Below the pieces are notes generated by a model. That model saw nothing but the letters and a program-made list of their open reading frames with translations, made no database searches and was not told the DNA's origin. Both the position numbers and the translations under genes were made by a program. A DNA stretch of 64,000 bases. It comes from Candidatus Latescibacterota bacterium (GTDB lineage Bacteria; Latescibacterota; UBA2968; UBA8231). This document shows positions 7,129 through 16,385 of the stretch, in pieces (the first letter of the stretch is position 1; every line of letters begins with the position of its first letter). The DNA lies in assembly GCA_022826515.1 (NCBI GenBank), contig JAJDUT010000005.1:1-64000 (forward strand), given 5' to 3'.

Positions 7129-9423
7129 TCAATCCCTGTCGTCAATCTCGCGGATCAAAGCAGCTAAGCGCCCTAGGCATACGGTGAGAAAAATCTCTTG
7201 GGCAACGGGTGACTCTTGTCGCACCGGGCTATTGATGAAGCGGCCGATAGCGATGAGCACCACGTACACCGAGAGCACGTCGTAGGCTTGGTCGCCGGTG
7301 GCAGAGAGTCCGTCGCGCACGGTGCGCACGACCTGCCGCATGGCCTCGACTAGCGCCTCGGCATGTTCCTCTTCATAAGCGACGACCACCTCTCGGCACA
7401 GAGTTTTTAACTGCGTACGGTCTTCAGTGTCGATGCAGCGGGCTCCTCCCAAGGTGTCCGTTGCCCGGCGCAGCAGGCGGGTGATGGCGGCGACGCGGTC
7501 GGTATCCTCGCGCGAGAGCAAGCGGTAGAACTGGTCGCCAGCGCCGAGTGCGCGGCAGACTCCGTTGAGCAGTTGCAAGCGCACGGCCGGAGAGGGAAAG
7601 TCGGTCAGGCGGCCTAGCGCAGGTCTGACAATGCGGCGGTCCTGACGATCACCGAGGACGTCGACCAGCGTCGGGAACGTCAGGGGGTCGAAATCGCTGC
7701 CAAATTGCCAGAATAGTAGCTCGTGGACTTCGTCCCCACGGATGCTGGCTAGGCCGCGGATGGCGCTGATGCGCACCCGGGGATCGGCGTCGTCCAGCGC
7801 CTCGACCAGCGGATCGATGCTCGTGGAGGATCCGAGGCGGCCTAGGGCCTCAGCAGCTTCGCTGCGGATGTCTGAGGCCCCGTCGAGCAACTCGCGCACC
7901 AAGGGTTCGGTGGCGCTTTCCGACCGGCTTTCGCCCAAGGCGCGGGCCGCTGCGCGGCGCACCCGGGGGCTGGCGTCGGCTAGGGCTTGGACCAATTGCT
8001 CAATGGCGAGAGGATTGCCTGACCGGCCTAGGGCCTCGGCAGCGCGCGCTCTGGTTCCCTCGGCCGTGGCTAGGCTGAAGATGGTGGCGTTGTAGGCGTA
8101 GCTGAGGACGTTGCCGCGCAGCATCCGCGAGAGCAGGCTGCGCGAGGTTGCACTCCGCGCGTCCTTGACGGTGCGGAGGATGAACAAAGGCGCTAGCCGG
8201 ACCAAGGCGCTGAGCGCAAAGATGACTTGCAAATCGCCCATGGGCACGCCGAACACAGAAAAGCGCAAGCCCTCTAGCTGGGCGACGAGTAGGCCGCCCA
8301 ACAAGGGGCCGAGCGCACCCATTAGGTTGACCGTCACCGACCAAGTGGCTAGGTACATCGTGCGTTTTTCGCCTTGAGGCAACAGGCCGTAGAGCAGGGG
8401 ATTGATGCCCACGCCGATGCCGGAGAATAGAATGCCGCTGAGGACCAAGGCCACAGGTACTAAGTGGTAAGACCCTGGCTGATTAAAGGTCCAAATAAGA
8501 GGCAAGAACGCGGCCGGCGTCATCAGAATTTGCAGGACGGGTCTGGCACCGAAGCGGTCGATGAGGCCAGCCCAGAGCCGGTAGCCGACGATGCTGGTCA
8601 GCATGAATAGGGCGTTAAAAATCGAGACCTCGGTATAGGAGATCTGCAGGCGGTCGAGCATGAAGACGCTGTAGAGCGGCCCAGCCAGCCCAATGCCAAA
8701 GGTCCACAGGCCAAAAAAGAGCGCGGCACGGCGGAAGTTGGCGTCGTGGAAGGGCTGCACAAGGTCGCGCAAGCGAGTGCTTTGTTCGTCGCTGGCAGTC
8801 GTTTGTTGGGGAAAGGGGGCGCGGCCGAGGTTTAAGTAGCCCAAGAATCCAAAAAGCGACCCAGCGGCAAAAACCCAGACAAAGCCGCCTCCGTCGGGGA
8901 AAAGGTCGAGGAATTGGCCGATCGCAAAACCGGCAATCATAGCCACTATGGTGCTGACGATGGTTTGGCGGCTGGCAAAGCGCGCGCGGATATTCTCCGG
9001 CACGGCGTTGGCGATCCAAGTGCTGTAAAAGGGCGAAATCGCATAGCCGCTGAACATGCTGAGGCAGACCATGGCCACTAAGGCCGGGAGACGATACTGC
9101 TCTGGGACGAAGAGGGGGATGATTAGCGGTAGCCCGCGGAAGACGATTTCCACGTAGCCGCCGAAGACGACAAAGCGTTTCTTGTCGCGGACGCGGGCGC
9201 TCAACAGGGGGGCGAGCAACTGCGTCAAAGCGAGGAAGTACGCGGCCGAGGTGAAGAGGGCAATGAAGGCACCGTCGGCCCCTAAGTACAGCGCGAAGCC
9301 GGTAAAGGCCGCCGTCCCCAACCCGCAGGCTTGCCCCCAAGCGCCCCACAAGCCGCTGGCGACGACGAAGGAGCGGAGGGCGCGATGCACTTGGCCGCGC
9401 GAGAGCGAAGGAGCATTTTCCAT
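7129..9423 (-). CDS. MFS transporter fused to HEAT/PBS-lyase-like repeats
   Basis: This 764-aa protein starts with about 12 hydrophobic segments of a major facilitator (residues about 15-430), such as LYLGADGAFIALFTSAAYF and PENIRARFASRQ (a cytoplasmic loop motif). It continues into helical HEAT repeats at about 450-565: ARAAEALGRSGNPLAIEQL, RRAAARALGESRSE and RSEAAEALGRLGS. A further alpha-helical tail of about 200 residues follows. The substrate is unknown. The frame extends to 9498, but the ATG at 9423 precedes the first plausible cytosolic residues. It is divergent from the TIM-barrel gene. Confidence 0.82.
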   Translation of the reverse strand: MENAPSLSRGQVHRALRSFVVASGLWGAWGQACGLGTAAFTGFALYLGADGAFIALFTSAAYFLALTQLLAPLLSARVRDKKRFVVFGGYVEIVFRGLPLIIPLFVPEQYRLPALVAMVCLSMFSGYAISPFYSTWIANAVPENIRARFASRQTIVSTIVAMIAGFAIGQFLDLFPDGGGFVWVFAAGSLFGFLGYLNLGRAPFPQQTTASDEQSTRLRDLVQPFHDANFRRAALFFGLWTFGIGLAGPLYSVFMLDRLQISYTEVSIFNALFMLTSIVGYRLWAGLIDRFGARPVLQILMTPAAFLPLIWTFNQPGSYHLVPVALVLSGILFSGIGVGINPLLYGLLPQGEKRTMYLATWSVTVNLMGALGPLLGGLLVAQLEGLRFSVFGVPMGDLQVIFALSALVRLAPLFILRTVKDARSATSRSLLSRMLRGNVLSYAYNATIFSLATAEGTRARAAEALGRSGNPLAIEQLVQALADASPRVRRAAARALGESRSESATEPLVRELLDGASDIRSEAAEALGRLGSSTSIDPLVEALDDADPRVRISAIRGLASIRGDEVHELLFWQFGSDFDPLTFPTLVDVLGDRQDRRIVRPALGRLTDFPSPAVRLQLLNGVCRALGAGDQFYRLLSREDTDRVAAITRLLRRATDTLGGARCIDTEDRTQLKTLCREVVVAYEEEHAEALVEAMRQVVRTVRDGLSATGDQAYDVLSVYVVLIAIGRFINSPVRQESPVAQEIFLTVCLGRLAALIREIDDRD

Positions 9424-9509
9424 ACAAAAAAATATCGTTGCGATGTCAGTAAAGGGCAACGAACTTTGCCCGTAGGAGTTTATTAAAACCACAACCAAGG
9501 AGGCGGATT

Positions 9510-10316
9510 ATGGCACTCAAGATGGGATACGCGACCCTGCGCTGGCGGCAGCCGGATTTGGCAAAGGCTCTACCCGAACTCAAAAAGGCCGGTTGGGACG
9601 GCTGGGAGGGGCGGTTGCCGCTTGATTGGTTGGGGCCGCCGCAGCGGCTGAAGCAAGTATGCGAGGACGCGGACATGCCGCTGTGCGTATTTACGGCGAG
9701 TGGCTCGCCCGAAGACCGCGATTGGGAGCACACCGAGCGCAACAAGCGGCGGATGGATTTCGCCGCGGAGATGGGCGTGGATTGCTTCATGTTTATGAGC
9801 GGTCGCAAGCCGGAGGGAAGACCGACGGAACGCGCCGATATTGAGCGGGCGGCCGAGGGGGCCGAGCAGTGGGCCGAGTACGCGGCCCAGTACGGGCTGG
9901 AGCTAAGCTACCACATCCACACCAACTTGCTGGTGGATTCGGCCGAGGACTGGCGGATGTACATGAGTTTGCTGGATAAAACGAAGCTGTGCATCGATGT
10001 CTCGCACGCCGAGCTGTGGGATTACGATCCAGTTCAGTCGCTGACGGATTTTTGGGATCAGCTCAACTACGTCCACCTACAGGACTATATATCTTGCACC
10101 GTGCGCGAGCCGGGGCGCTACAATCCCGAGTGGGTTTCAGTCGGCGAGGGCGAGTGCCTCGACTTTGCCGGGGTGCTCAACACGCTCGCCGAGCGGGACT
10201 TTGACCGCTGGGTGACCAGTTGTCCGGGCGAACCAGCCTACGAGGGCGAGGACCCAGTCAGCGAGGCGCGGCGGAGTGCGGGGATGCGCCAGTATTTGCG
10301 CGGGTTGGGGTACTAG
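9510..10316 (+). CDS. Sugar phosphate isomerase/epimerase-like TIM barrel
   Basis: A 268-aa protein of the xylose-isomerase-like/AP-endonuclease 2 superfamily. Metal-ligand candidates appear at strand ends: E in GWDGWEGR, the H pair in LSYHIHTN, D and H in LCIDVSHAE, and H in YVHLQDY. Members epimerise or isomerise sugars, inositols or keto-sugars; the substrate is not readable. AAGGAGG lies 7 bases before the ATG, an almost ideal ribosome-binding site. The gene is monocistronic and divergent from the MFS-HEAT gene. Confidence 0.82.
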   Translation: MALKMGYATLRWRQPDLAKALPELKKAGWDGWEGRLPLDWLGPPQRLKQVCEDADMPLCVFTASGSPEDRDWEHTERNKRRMDFAAEMGVDCFMFMSGRKPEGRPTERADIERAAEGAEQWAEYAAQYGLELSYHIHTNLLVDSAEDWRMYMSLLDKTKLCIDVSHAELWDYDPVQSLTDFWDQLNYVHLQDYISCTVREPGRYNPEWVSVGEGECLDFAGVLNTLAERDFDRWVTSCPGEPAYEGEDPVSEARRSAGMRQYLRGLGY

Positions 10317-10476
10317 TGGGCGACGCTACGCTGATCTAGGTTCTCGCCTAGGTTCGCTACTGGACGCGGCGTCGATGTCGAGCCGGAAGCAGGATCAGAT
10401 TTATTCGCTGAGAGCGTCGGGATTGCTCTTGGCAATTCTACAAAATCGGGCTTGAAGCGAATACCTTGGACGAAAG

Positions 10477-11451
10477 ATGAAGATTGAAAAACCACCATAC
10501 ACAATCGCGCCGGAGATCCTTTTTCGCATTGAAGAAATCGGGGAAGCGATTGGCCGGGCGACAGGCATTGTGCAGGATTTGCGTCTGCGGCGAATCAATC
10601 GCATCCTCACCGTTCGCGGATCGCTGGCCATTGAAGGCAATGTCCTCAGCGAGGAACAAGTTTCCACCATTCTCGATGGCAAGCCCGTTGTCGCGCCGCT
10701 CAGGGACATTCAGGAAGCCCGCAACGCCATCAAAGCCTACGATCAATACCAGCAGTGGGACCCGGCTAGCGAATCCGACCTGCTTAGTGCTCACGAAGTC
10801 CTGATGAGCGGATTGTTGGACGCGCCTGGACACTATCGCCGCACCGGCATTGGCGTGATGGGCGGCGGTGCAGTCCAGCACATCGGCCCGTCCGCTAAGC
10901 GCGTACCGCAACTCATGGCCAATTTGCTGGCATGGCTGGGCAGCACCGATGAGCACCCGCTGATTGCCAGTTCGGTCTTCCACTACGAGTTTGAGTTCAT
11001 TCACCCCTTTGAGGACGGCAACGGACGCATGGGACGGCTCTGGCAGACCTTGATTCTGACCCGCTGGAAACCCCTGTTCGCCCACATCCCGGTAGAAAGT
11101 CTGGTGCACGCCCGACAAGGCGACTACTACCAAGCTATCCGGCAGAGTTCGGCCGCGGGCGAGAGCACACCGTTCGTTGCGTTCATGTTGAGGATCATTC
11201 TGGATGCACTAAGCGACCAAGTAAGCGACCAAGTAAGCGACCAAGTAGCGCGGCTGCTTGCGGTCTTGCGGACCGGGCCAAAAACGGCCGCCGAACTCAT
11301 GGCGGCACTGGGGTTGTCGCATCGTCCCACATTCCGCAAAAACTACCTTCGCCCAGCACTGTCCGCAGGGCTAGTGGAAATGACGCGCCCCGAATCGCCC
11401 ACCGCGAAAAATCAGCAGTATCGCCTCTCCGTGCGTGGGCGAAAGATGTGA
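10477..11451 (+). CDS. Fic domain protein with C-terminal winged-helix
   Basis: This 324-aa Fic protein is a probable AMP transferase acting on a protein target. The active-site motif HPFEDGNGRMGR is intact (histidine near residue 183). An N-terminal inhibitory motif of the form S-x-x-x-E-G is seen in SLAIEGN near residue 49, matching class II Fic proteins that are self-inhibited. After the Fic core comes a short DQVS tandem repeat, then a DNA-binding-like winged helix (TAAELMAALGLSHRPTFRKN). This is the common Fic/DUF4172-like architecture. No antitoxin gene is adjacent. Confidence 0.9.
   Translation: MKIEKPPYTIAPEILFRIEEIGEAIGRATGIVQDLRLRRINRILTVRGSLAIEGNVLSEEQVSTILDGKPVVAPLRDIQEARNAIKAYDQYQQWDPASESDLLSAHEVLMSGLLDAPGHYRRTGIGVMGGGAVQHIGPSAKRVPQLMANLLAWLGSTDEHPLIASSVFHYEFEFIHPFEDGNGRMGRLWQTLILTRWKPLFAHIPVESLVHARQGDYYQAIRQSSAAGESTPFVAFMLRIILDALSDQVSDQVSDQVARLLAVLRTGPKTAAELMAALGLSHRPTFRKNYLRPALSAGLVEMTRPESPTAKNQQYRLSVRGRKM
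11211..11246 (+). repeat. 12-bp tandem repeat inside the Fic gene
   Basis: Three perfect in-frame copies of AAGCGACCAAGT encode a SDQV repeat joining the Fic domain to the winged helix. Copy-number change would alter linker length by 4 residues per unit without frameshift. Confidence 0.85.
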
Positions 11452-11469
11452 TTTTGGAAAGGGTGTTCC

Positions 11470-13719
11470 CTAGGGCGCTTTGAACATGTGCCGCAGTTGG
11501 TCGGCTAGCTCTTTGGTTTTTTCCATCGTCTGTTGTTGCATGAGGTGTTGCCGCTTTAGGCGCTGGTAGTGCGCGTACTCGGCATCGGCGCGTTCGCCCT
11601 GACCCATTTTGAGCAGGAGATGGGATAGGGAGCGACGGGCTTGCAGATCGCGGGGGTGGTGTTGCAAGATGCGCTCAAAGCGCTGGAGGGCTTGGCGGTA
11701 CTGACCTTGGTTGGCCTCTAAGGTTCCCATGCTGCGCAAGGCGTGCACATTGTCGGGGTCGAGTGCCAGCGCCGCGAGCAAATGCCCTTTGGCTGTTTCC
11801 TCTTCTCCTCGCTTTAACAGCAGATCGGCTAAATGGCACAACCCGGCGAGATGATCGGGTTGCTGGGCTAGTAGCTGCTGATAGGCTTGTTCGGCGCGCT
11901 CGGGCTGGTCTTGGTTTTCGTATAGCTGGCCTAGCAGATAGTGAGCCGACGGAGAGCCTAGTTCGAGCGCGCGGAGGTAGGCCGCTTCGGCTTGCTCTAG
12001 CCGACCGGCCGCAGCTTCGGCCCGACCGAGACGGAGGTACAGGTGAGCTTGATCGGGTTGCCGCGCTAGGAGCTTTTGGTACTCGGCCGCCGATTCTTGG
12101 AACTGGCCCCGCAGTCGGAGGAAATCCGCGAACTGGAGGCGGACGTCGTCTTGGTCGGGATGGTGGTCGAGGAATTGCCGCCATGTGTGGGCGGCATCAT
12201 CGTAGCGCTGGGTCGCTCCGTACATATGGGCGAGGCCCAGCAGGGCACGGCGGTGGGACGGGGCTAGTTCGACGGCGCGGCGGTAGTGCTGCAAGGCGTT
12301 GGTCTTCATGCCTTTGTTCTCATAGATAGCCGCCAGCGAGTAGTGGTGGAAGGCAGCCACGTGCGGACTGGTCGCCGCGCTTCCGGCGTTGGTAACCAAT
12401 AGCAGCACGGCGAGGGCACCTGCCGACAGATACAAAGGTCTATGGCGCAAACCAGCCAAGGTGCAAGCGCCATAGGCGGCCAACAGCAAGAGGCAGGGCA
12501 CGGCTGGCAAGCGATAGCGGCCCGTGACGAAAAACAACACCACCGACAGCATATAGACCCCGGCAAAGAGCAAGACGAGATAAGTTGCTGGGGTGCGGCG
12601 TTCCGGTTTGAGCAGTACATAGGCCGCCCCGAGCAGGGCGAGGGCTGAGACCAAGCCAAAGGGGAATGCGAGGCCGTACTTCCACAGCAAAAGACGCAGC
12701 AGCGGCGAGTACTCAGCGGCGAAGTACGGATCGGTATTGCGGGGGATCTCAGCCCCGTGCCAAAACAGATAGCTCTTGTGCAAAAGTAGGGCCAAATAGC
12801 CGCCCGGCTCGGTGCGTATATATTCCCAAGATTTGCCTAAAAGGTAGTTTGAGCCAGCTCCCGGCTGAGTGATGCCGGCCTCGCGTTGCGGCAAGTCGAT
12901 CACCTCGCTCCATCCCGCTCCGGGCCGCGCGGCTACGGTGCGGTCGTAGTCCGGGTTGTTGCCGAGGTAGAAGTTGACTCCTGCGTTGAAGGAGATGAGT
13001 ACCCACTCGCCACCGACGATGCGGTTGCGCAGCGTCACTGGGCCTACCAGCATCAGCAGGCCGACGGCAAAGATCGCCACGTGGAGGGCGCGGCGACGGG
13101 TTGCCGCAGCGGGCCACCAGCGGTACATCCACCAAGCCGCTACTGGCGCAAAGAGCAACACGTTCGGCACAGCCAAGGTGCCCAGTCCTAGGACGAGTCC
13201 GGCGATAAGCGCGGGAAGTATGCCGCCTTGACGCTGGCCCCACAACAAGATCAACAGCAGGACCGCGTCGAAAAGCACGGCCCAAGTCGTGGGCAAAAGT
13301 TCGCCCTCAAAATAGAGGAAAGGGCCGTACAGCGCCGCGCCTAGGGCCGCTATCCAACCCACCGTCGGCGAGAAGACCTCGCGCCCCAGCTTGAAGACGA
13401 GCAGGCAAGTGAGCGTGCCGGCTAGGGCTTGGAGCAGACGCGGCAGGTAGTAGTTTTCGCCAAAGAAAGAGAAAAGAACGGCTAGGAAATACGGATAAAA
13501 AGGGGCCTGCCAGAACGGCAGCGGACGCCCAGCCCAAGTGCCGGTCGCCAGTTCGCGGGCGTATTCGGTATAGCTTCTGGCATCTACAATGGGCGTGTCG
13601 AAAAAAGGACTGTCGGCGGCTTGGAATAGGTAAACTAAGCGCAGGCCTAGAGCCAAGACGGCTAAGGCGACCAGCTTGGGCCAGTGCAGCGCCAGTGCCT
13701 TATTTGCCCAGGCCAGCAT
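11470..13719 (-). CDS. GT39-like membrane glycosyltransferase with TPR tail
   Basis: A 749-aa integral membrane protein. The N-terminal part (about 1-450) has 10 or more hydrophobic helices and GT-C features: an acidic first loop (FDTPIVDARSYTEYARELA) followed by PFWQAPFYPYFLAVLF, as in ArnT/PMT_2 transferases that use lipid-linked sugars. From about residue 465 to the end there are seven or so TPR units (for example YLRLGRAEAAAGRLEQAEAAY). The 5' end overlaps the barrel-like gene by 20 bases, tying it to the surface locus. A paralogue sits at 39000-41030. Confidence 0.83.
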   Translation of the reverse strand: MLAWANKALALHWPKLVALAVLALGLRLVYLFQAADSPFFDTPIVDARSYTEYARELATGTWAGRPLPFWQAPFYPYFLAVLFSFFGENYYLPRLLQALAGTLTCLLVFKLGREVFSPTVGWIAALGAALYGPFLYFEGELLPTTWAVLFDAVLLLILLWGQRQGGILPALIAGLVLGLGTLAVPNVLLFAPVAAWWMYRWWPAAATRRRALHVAIFAVGLLMLVGPVTLRNRIVGGEWVLISFNAGVNFYLGNNPDYDRTVAARPGAGWSEVIDLPQREAGITQPGAGSNYLLGKSWEYIRTEPGGYLALLLHKSYLFWHGAEIPRNTDPYFAAEYSPLLRLLLWKYGLAFPFGLVSALALLGAAYVLLKPERRTPATYLVLLFAGVYMLSVVLFFVTGRYRLPAVPCLLLLAAYGACTLAGLRHRPLYLSAGALAVLLLVTNAGSAATSPHVAAFHHYSLAAIYENKGMKTNALQHYRRAVELAPSHRRALLGLAHMYGATQRYDDAAHTWRQFLDHHPDQDDVRLQFADFLRLRGQFQESAAEYQKLLARQPDQAHLYLRLGRAEAAAGRLEQAEAAYLRALELGSPSAHYLLGQLYENQDQPERAEQAYQQLLAQQPDHLAGLCHLADLLLKRGEEETAKGHLLAALALDPDNVHALRSMGTLEANQGQYRQALQRFERILQHHPRDLQARRSLSHLLLKMGQGERADAEYAHYQRLKRQHLMQQQTMEKTKELADQLRHMFKAP

Positions 13720-16360
13720 ATAAGGTGATAAAGCCCTGGGTCAGGATTTCCGATTCGCGTTCGATGCTTTTGAAATCGCGCCAATCTGCTTTGAGACCCA
13801 CTTGGGCAGATACCTCGTAGCCCAAGTAGGAACTCACATTGGATAGCTGCAAGGCTCCGGCGACCCCGGTGAAATCGTTGTTGTCGCGCTTCATATCGTT
13901 GGCGAAGGAGTACTCAATTCCGGTTTGAATGCGGGTGTTGCTGAGAATGGGAAACCCCAAGAGGAATCCCACTATCTCGGTCAGCACTGTCTCCTCGTCG
14001 GCGGTGAACAGCCCCACGGTCTGGCGACGGTATTCGCTTTTCCAGCGCGGCTCGAGTTGGACGGTGCCCAGATCGTAGCGGTAGCTGAGTTTGTTGATGA
14101 CGCCAAAAAAGGAGTCTGTCTCGCGCAGGGCCGCTTCGTCGCGCTGGTGAAAAAGCTCCAAGTTGAGATAGTTATACGCCTCCAAGCCCCCTCGGTTGTA
14201 GTTGTGTCCGATCCAAGTGGTGTTGATCCAAGTGTCTTGGGCTAAAAGTGGATCTACTACTTTTTGCAACTGGCCGTCGCGCTGCGTGTTTTCGGGGAAC
14301 CACTGGAGCAGGTCGTCCGGGATATTGTCTTGAGCTAGCTTGAACATCTGCATGAAGCGGAAGCGCCCTTGTTGGGGATTGTCCCGGTCTAGGCTGAACA
14401 GAGCATAGGAAGTGTGATTGCGCTTGTCGGCTGAGATCAATTCTTCGCGCAGGTGCCCGATGGTAAGGCGGACGTCCGGGGTTAGCCGGTATCCCATATA
14501 GACGTTGAAGCCTCGGTGGTCTTTCTGATAGGGGTAGTCTGGGGATTCGTCGTTTTCAAAGCGGTCAACCCACAGGTTGTTGTTCATGTCGATCCCGTAG
14601 AGGAAGTCGGGTCGGTCCACGCGGTGTCTGAGAAAGGCTTCGTCGTAGTCGGGAATGCCGTTGGAGATGGTTAGGTTGTCGTTTTGGTTGAAGTCCGAGA
14701 TGAAGTCGTAGTTCTCGTCCCAGCCGGGGAAGACTCGGCGGTCACCGGCTTGCGAATCGGCGCGCACTAGGTCTGGTGCGCGGTCTTGGTCGTCGTTGTC
14801 CTCTACCAACTCTACCACGTGGAAGCGCTCGTTTTCGTAGTCTATATTGCCAGCCGAGCCGGTGACAAAGGTGCGGGTGTTGTAGAGCGGGTCCATGCTG
14901 TACGCTTCGCCAAAAAAGAACCAAGGATGGGCCACCTTAGACAGGTTGATCATCCAAGCTGGCTCGACTTGCTCGCCGGCCACGCCCGCCGACGTCGTGT
15001 GGCTGGTCCGCGTCACGCTGGGGTATTTGCGGTAGGCCACGCTCAGATCGTACTCGCCGTAGAAGTTGAAGCCGGCCACATCCCGCAGCTCTAGGGTGGC
15101 TCCGATAATTTGGGTCGCCGTGGGCAGGCCGTACTCGAATTTGAGGATGCGCAGATTGGTGTTGTCCTGCACATTGCCCTCGGCTTGCGCCACCAGCAGC
15201 AGCACGGGTTCGTCGCTGCGGTTGGTTTGGTTATTGGACGTCATCCACACCTGATAGTCGTTGCCGATGGTCAGTTCGAATTCGACTTTGGCGATTTCTT
15301 CTTTGGGCCCCGAAGCTCGGTTGACGAAGGCAGGTGTGTCGAAGTCGTAGAGCAGGCGGATTTCTTCGGTCCCATCGGCCGAGATGAATCCTTCTTGGAT
15401 GAATCCCCCTTGGATGGCTGGTTCAAAGCGGATTTCCCGGCCGTGGTCAACGGTGCCGTCGTTGTAGGTAATGATGATGTCCGAACCCACCGGGAAGAAG
15501 GCGGCTCCACCGCTGCCGTCTTCGGGCGAGTCGTCGCGCAGGACTAGTTCGATAAAGGAAACGGTTTGGTTTTGGTCAACTGTCAAGGCCCCGGCAATGG
15601 GGTTGCCCTTAAAGCCGTCGCGCAGGGTATTGGACTGATGGGTGTTGACGAAGTGAACACCCATTTCGGTGAAGTCGCCGATCTGCGCGGTGGCCCGACC
15701 GCCCATTAGTGTGGTCAGATTGGTAGTGAGGACTTCGGTGTTGTCGGTTGAGGCCCCGCCGGGCGAACTAAGGCGCGAGTAGATGACGGTACCTTGGTAC
15801 TTGTCGGTCGCGATGTCGAACTGGACTCCGTCCCAAAAGGGTTTGGAAAAGCTCATGGGGGTGAGCGTGGTGCGCAGGCGATTCGACACCGTCAGGGCGT
15901 AGTGATACTGACCCTTGCTGTCCGAGGCAATCGCCACGCCCGAAAACCAGTTATTAAAGCGAGAGGCCTTGACCAGCGAACTGCCAAATTGCCGCGGCTG
16001 AGTCTGCGAGTTGCTAAAGATGAGCCAGCCACGGGTGATGGCGTTGCCAAATAGGTCGTAGTAATAGTCGCCCTCCAGCCGGATATCTACGTAGCGCTGG
16101 TACAGGTTGCGGGCGTAGTTGCTGTACTCCCACTGGCGCCAGCGGTACTCGTTGTAGAGCTCCTGCGGCACGTACCACTTTTTAATGGCCGGGTCCAGCG
16201 CGTCAAAGAGGACGCCTGGGCCATAAGGGGCGTAGCTGGTCTCGCCGCTCCCCCGGGGGACGCCCAGCCGCGTGCCATAGTCGGGCTGGCTGTAGGCCGG
16301 GCTTAGAATACAACTCAAGACCACCAAAACAGACGCAGTATTTAGCCTTCTCGCTTCCAT
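13700..16360 (-). CDS. Large exported protein, probably outer-membrane barrel-like
   Basis: An 886-aa protein with a clear signal peptide (ending near SPAYSQPDYG). The body is rich in alternating aromatic and polar residues with many Tyr/Arg-rich strands, and it ends in a strand-like segment GFITLYAGLGK, which suggests an outer-membrane beta-barrel. Near residues 605-625 an EF-hand-like loop DMNNNLWVDRFE has Asp/Asn at positions 1, 3, 5, 9 and Glu at 12, so calcium binding is plausible. I do not recognise the family. It is the fifth gene of a minus-strand cluster and overlaps the GT39-like gene that follows. Confidence 0.75.
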   Translation of the reverse strand: MEARRLNTASVLVVLSCILSPAYSQPDYGTRLGVPRGSGETSYAPYGPGVLFDALDPAIKKWYVPQELYNEYRWRQWEYSNYARNLYQRYVDIRLEGDYYYDLFGNAITRGWLIFSNSQTQPRQFGSSLVKASRFNNWFSGVAIASDSKGQYHYALTVSNRLRTTLTPMSFSKPFWDGVQFDIATDKYQGTVIYSRLSSPGGASTDNTEVLTTNLTTLMGGRATAQIGDFTEMGVHFVNTHQSNTLRDGFKGNPIAGALTVDQNQTVSFIELVLRDDSPEDGSGGAAFFPVGSDIIITYNDGTVDHGREIRFEPAIQGGFIQEGFISADGTEEIRLLYDFDTPAFVNRASGPKEEIAKVEFELTIGNDYQVWMTSNNQTNRSDEPVLLLVAQAEGNVQDNTNLRILKFEYGLPTATQIIGATLELRDVAGFNFYGEYDLSVAYRKYPSVTRTSHTTSAGVAGEQVEPAWMINLSKVAHPWFFFGEAYSMDPLYNTRTFVTGSAGNIDYENERFHVVELVEDNDDQDRAPDLVRADSQAGDRRVFPGWDENYDFISDFNQNDNLTISNGIPDYDEAFLRHRVDRPDFLYGIDMNNNLWVDRFENDESPDYPYQKDHRGFNVYMGYRLTPDVRLTIGHLREELISADKRNHTSYALFSLDRDNPQQGRFRFMQMFKLAQDNIPDDLLQWFPENTQRDGQLQKVVDPLLAQDTWINTTWIGHNYNRGGLEAYNYLNLELFHQRDEAALRETDSFFGVINKLSYRYDLGTVQLEPRWKSEYRRQTVGLFTADEETVLTEIVGFLLGFPILSNTRIQTGIEYSFANDMKRDNNDFTGVAGALQLSNVSSYLGYEVSAQVGLKADWRDFKSIERESEILTQGFITLYAGLGK

Positions 16361-16385
16361 AAATTTTCCCTTTGGCTGGTGTACA

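Noticed and set aside
8615..9427. Second minus-strand frame of 270 codons inside the MFS-HEAT gene
   Set aside because: It is Arg/Pro-rich and in a shifted frame; the main frame carries clear transmembrane helices.
11211..11246. CRISPR-like direct repeat
   Set aside because: The units are only 12 bp, adjacent without spacers and in frame inside the Fic gene.
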